This document shows positions 62,306 through 64,000 of a DNA stretch of 64,000 bases, piece after piece. The notes under the pieces were generated by a model. It had not been told where the DNA came from, did not search any database, and worked only from the letters and a program-made list of their open reading frames with translations. The stretch lies in the NCBI GenBank assembly GCA_030427805.1, contig JAUICP010000001.1:1-64000 (forward strand), read 5' to 3'. How positions within the stretch are numbered: the stretch's first letter is position 1; the number at the start of each line of letters is the position of its first letter. Both the position numbers and the translations under genes were made by a program. This stretch comes from Bdellovibrionia bacterium. Its GTDB lineage: Bacteria > Bdellovibrionota > Bdellovibrionia > Bdellovibrionales > JAGQZY01.

Positions 62306-64000
62306 TTAGCTGGGTTGTTCAAAGGAATTGATTAAAACTTGACGCGGTTTGCTTCCATTAGCCGGCCCTACGACGCCTTCTTTCTCGAAGATCTCTATAA
62401 TTCGAGCCGCTCGAGGGTACCCAAGGCGAAATTTCCTTTGTAGGAGTGAGGCGCTTACAGATTTTTGCTCTGAAACCCAACTTAAAACCTCGTCATAGCG
62501 CTCGTCATACTCATCCTCGGGCTCAGAAAATCCAGAGTCATCGCCAAATTCAGAGGATCCCGCACCGCCCCCATCAAGGATCTTCATCGCCTGTTGATCA
62601 TATTCAGGTTCGGCTTGATCTCCCCAAAATTCCATTACGGCTTCAATCTCTTTTTCGGTGAGCCAAGGACCATGATGTCTTTCGGGCTTCGCTACTCCAG
62701 GCGCGAGAAAAAGCATATCCCCTCGTGCCAGAAGTCTTTCTGCACCAGCCTCATCGAGGATAATTCGTGAATCCATTTTGCTGGCCACCTTAAAACTAAT
62801 TCTTCCCGGCACATTGGTTTTAATTAAGCCTGTGACTACATCTTTTCGTGGCGACTGCATGGCTAAAATTAAATGAATTCCACAGGCACGAGCCATCTGC
62901 GCTAATCGTACAACAAGTTGTTCAACATTCGACTTGTCTACTGCCATCAGGTCACCAAATTCTTCTACGACAACGACAATATAGGGTAAGGGTTCGAAAT
63001 AATACGTCTCATTCCCTTTACGTGAATCCATAAGGTGTTCGTTGTATTCTCGATGTTCCTCAACCTCTTCTTTGCTGAGCTCACCGACGATGTCGTTATA
63101 AGATTCAAGGCCACGGGCTCCGAACTTAGACATCGATCTATAGCGCTTTTCCATTTCTTTTACAGCCCACCTTAAAGCAGTTACCGCTTTCTTTGGGTCC
63201 AAAATCACAGGCATTAACAGATGGGGAACATCGTTGAAGGCCGCCAAATCGACTTGCTTGGGGTCGACCAAAATAAGCCGTAAAGTTTTAGGGGAGTGGC
63301 GAAAAAGAAGGCCCGTTAAAATTGAAACTACGAAAACAGATTTTCCCGAACCCGTAGTTCCGGCAACGAGCAAGTGGGGCATTTTTCTAAGATCTACAAC
63401 TTTAGGAATTCCATCGGCTTGTCTTCCGAGGGCAATCGGAAGTTTTAGGTCCGAATCCCAAAACTTTTCTTCTGCCAAAATATCCTTAAGAAAGACAGTT
63501 TCCCTATTTTGATTCGAAGTCTCAATTCCAACGACATTTCTACCGGGAATTGGTGCAATAATTCTGACAGACTCACTACTCAAAGCTAAACTCAAATCAT
63601 CAGCGAGTTCTGTAATTTTTGAAATCTTAACGTCCGATCGCGGTTTAAACTCAAACATCGTTACCGCTGGCCCTGGCTTAATCCCTGTGACCTCTCCTCC
63701 AACAGAGAACTGTGACAATTTATCTGTAAGAGTATGACTTTTATTGCGAATTTCTTTTTCGTCGATTCGATATCGGCTCGCTGGAGGGTCCTCAAGCATT
63801 GAAATTTCAGGGAGGCGCCAATTTTCTACCTTCCTTTGAACCTTTGCCTTGAGCTTAACTTTTCGTCTCTCACTTGGCGCAGGCGGTTCTTTAATTTTAC
63901 CGGCATTATCCTCCGCATATTCAATGACGGCTTCCTCTTCTAGAAAGTCCTCATCTTCACCGAGTTCGGCAAACTCAAGTTCTTCTTCATTCCCATTTTC
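62306..64000 (-). CDS. ftsK: DNA translocase FtsK, C-terminal part, cut by the window edge
   Basis: The frame is open to the right edge, 565 residues visible; the N-terminal membrane part lies outside. It holds an acidic linker (E/D-rich at the edge), alpha and beta parts of the motor and the gamma (winged-helix, KOPS-reading) domain at the end. Walker A is VAGTTGSGKSVF, and MARACGIHLILAMQSP follows. The Walker B segment reads VVVVEEFGDLM, with Glu where Asp is usual (VDEFADLM). The ATG at 63799 is not the real start. It moves DNA for chromosome dimer resolution at the septum. It heads the operon leading to dapF. Confidence 0.96.
   Translation of the reverse strand, partial: ENGNEEELEFAELGEDEDFLEEEAVIEYAEDNAGKIKEPPAPSERRKVKLKAKVQRKVENWRLPEISMLEDPPASRYRIDEKEIRNKSHTLTDKLSQFSVGGEVTGIKPGPAVTMFEFKPRSDVKISKITELADDLSLALSSESVRIIAPIPGRNVVGIETSNQNRETVFLKDILAEEKFWDSDLKLPIALGRQADGIPKVVDLRKMPHLLVAGTTGSGKSVFVVSILTGLLFRHSPKTLRLILVDPKQVDLAAFNDVPHLLMPVILDPKKAVTALRWAVKEMEKRYRSMSKFGARGLESYNDIVGELSKEEVEEHREYNEHLMDSRKGNETYYFEPLPYIVVVVEEFGDLMAVDKSNVEQLVVRLAQMARACGIHLILAMQSPRKDVVTGLIKTNVPGRISFKVASKMDSRIILDEAGAERLLARGDMLFLAPGVAKPERHHGPWLTEKEIEAVMEFWGDQAEPEYDQQAMKILDGGGAGSSEFGDDSGFSEPEDEYDERYDEVLSWVSEQKSVSASLLQRKFRLGYPRAARIIEIFEKEGVVGPANGSKPRQVLINSFEQPS

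Noticed and set aside
1-64000. CRISPR arrays, tRNA or rRNA genes, insertion sequences, prophage
   Set aside because: Looked through all gaps longer than 70 bp. No regularly spaced repeats, no tRNA-like T-loop in a cloverleaf, no transposase or integrase frame.

Overview
This 64 kb window is a dense, mostly housekeeping stretch of a Gram-negative chromosome. It has an outer membrane (BamD, LolA, an LptM-like lipoprotein, many signal-peptide lipoproteins), a meso-diaminopimelate wall (DapA, DapB, DapF, three lytic transglycosylases) and a PilT retraction ATPase. The many family-less secreted proteins, TPR proteins and several lipoproteins with Asn just before the lipidated Cys recall the Bdellovibrionota (Bdellovibrio-like bacteria). 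That placement is an inference from gene content, not a phylogenetic result. I found no rRNA, tRNA, insertion sequence, integrase, phage gene or CRISPR array.

Layout. 1-7.7 kb: start of a truncated minus-strand gene, a large secreted HExxH protein, a POT peptide transporter, three small surface proteins and a TPR/winged-helix-like protein. 7.7-14.1 kb (minus): MltG, then AstD, AstA, an M20 hydrolase and a class-III aminotransferase, read here as a four-step succinyl-ornithine catabolic operon. 14.2-18.7 kb (plus): TPR-SH3 protein, cyclic-nucleotide-binding protein, AI-2E-family permease, BamD, TPR protein, Hpt. 18.7-29.5 kb (minus): glycosyltransferase, membrane protein, phosphatase-like lipoprotein, MltF, a possible 25-aa membrane peptide, RimO, LolA, ComF, RlmH, a NadD-RsfS fusion, ObgE, L27 and L21 with a histone-like tail. 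29.9-33.2 kb (plus): secreted protein, 78-aa protein and two tandem 333-aa paralogues with a FIST_C-like end. 33.2-43.3 kb: RNase G, PilT, alpha/beta hydrolase, acylphosphatase, the pdp-punA nucleoside operon, small membrane proteins and a subtilisin-like lipoprotein. 43.6-47.4 kb: three paralogous secreted six-cysteine proteins around an unrelated secreted protein. 47.5-53.1 kb: AsnRS, an acyl-CoA carboxylase operon and a lipoprotein that seems to start at ATT. 53.3-64 kb: MltD-like enzyme, then a long minus-strand operon FtsK-TPR-LptM-DapF-DapA-DapB-(degenerate HPPK)-transaldolase-lipoprotein-large secreted protein.

The points most worth a second look are: an HPPK (FolK) homologue without its catalytic aspartates inside the dap operon, with an apparent ATT start; a second apparent ATT start on a lipoprotein; the NadD-RsfS fusion; the AstA/AstD/aminotransferase/M20 module without AstB or AstE; the tandem FIST-like paralogues with a 13-bp hairpin directly before the second; the six-cysteine secreted family; the L21 tail; and a tiny membrane peptide with an 8-bp inverted repeat in its promoter region.
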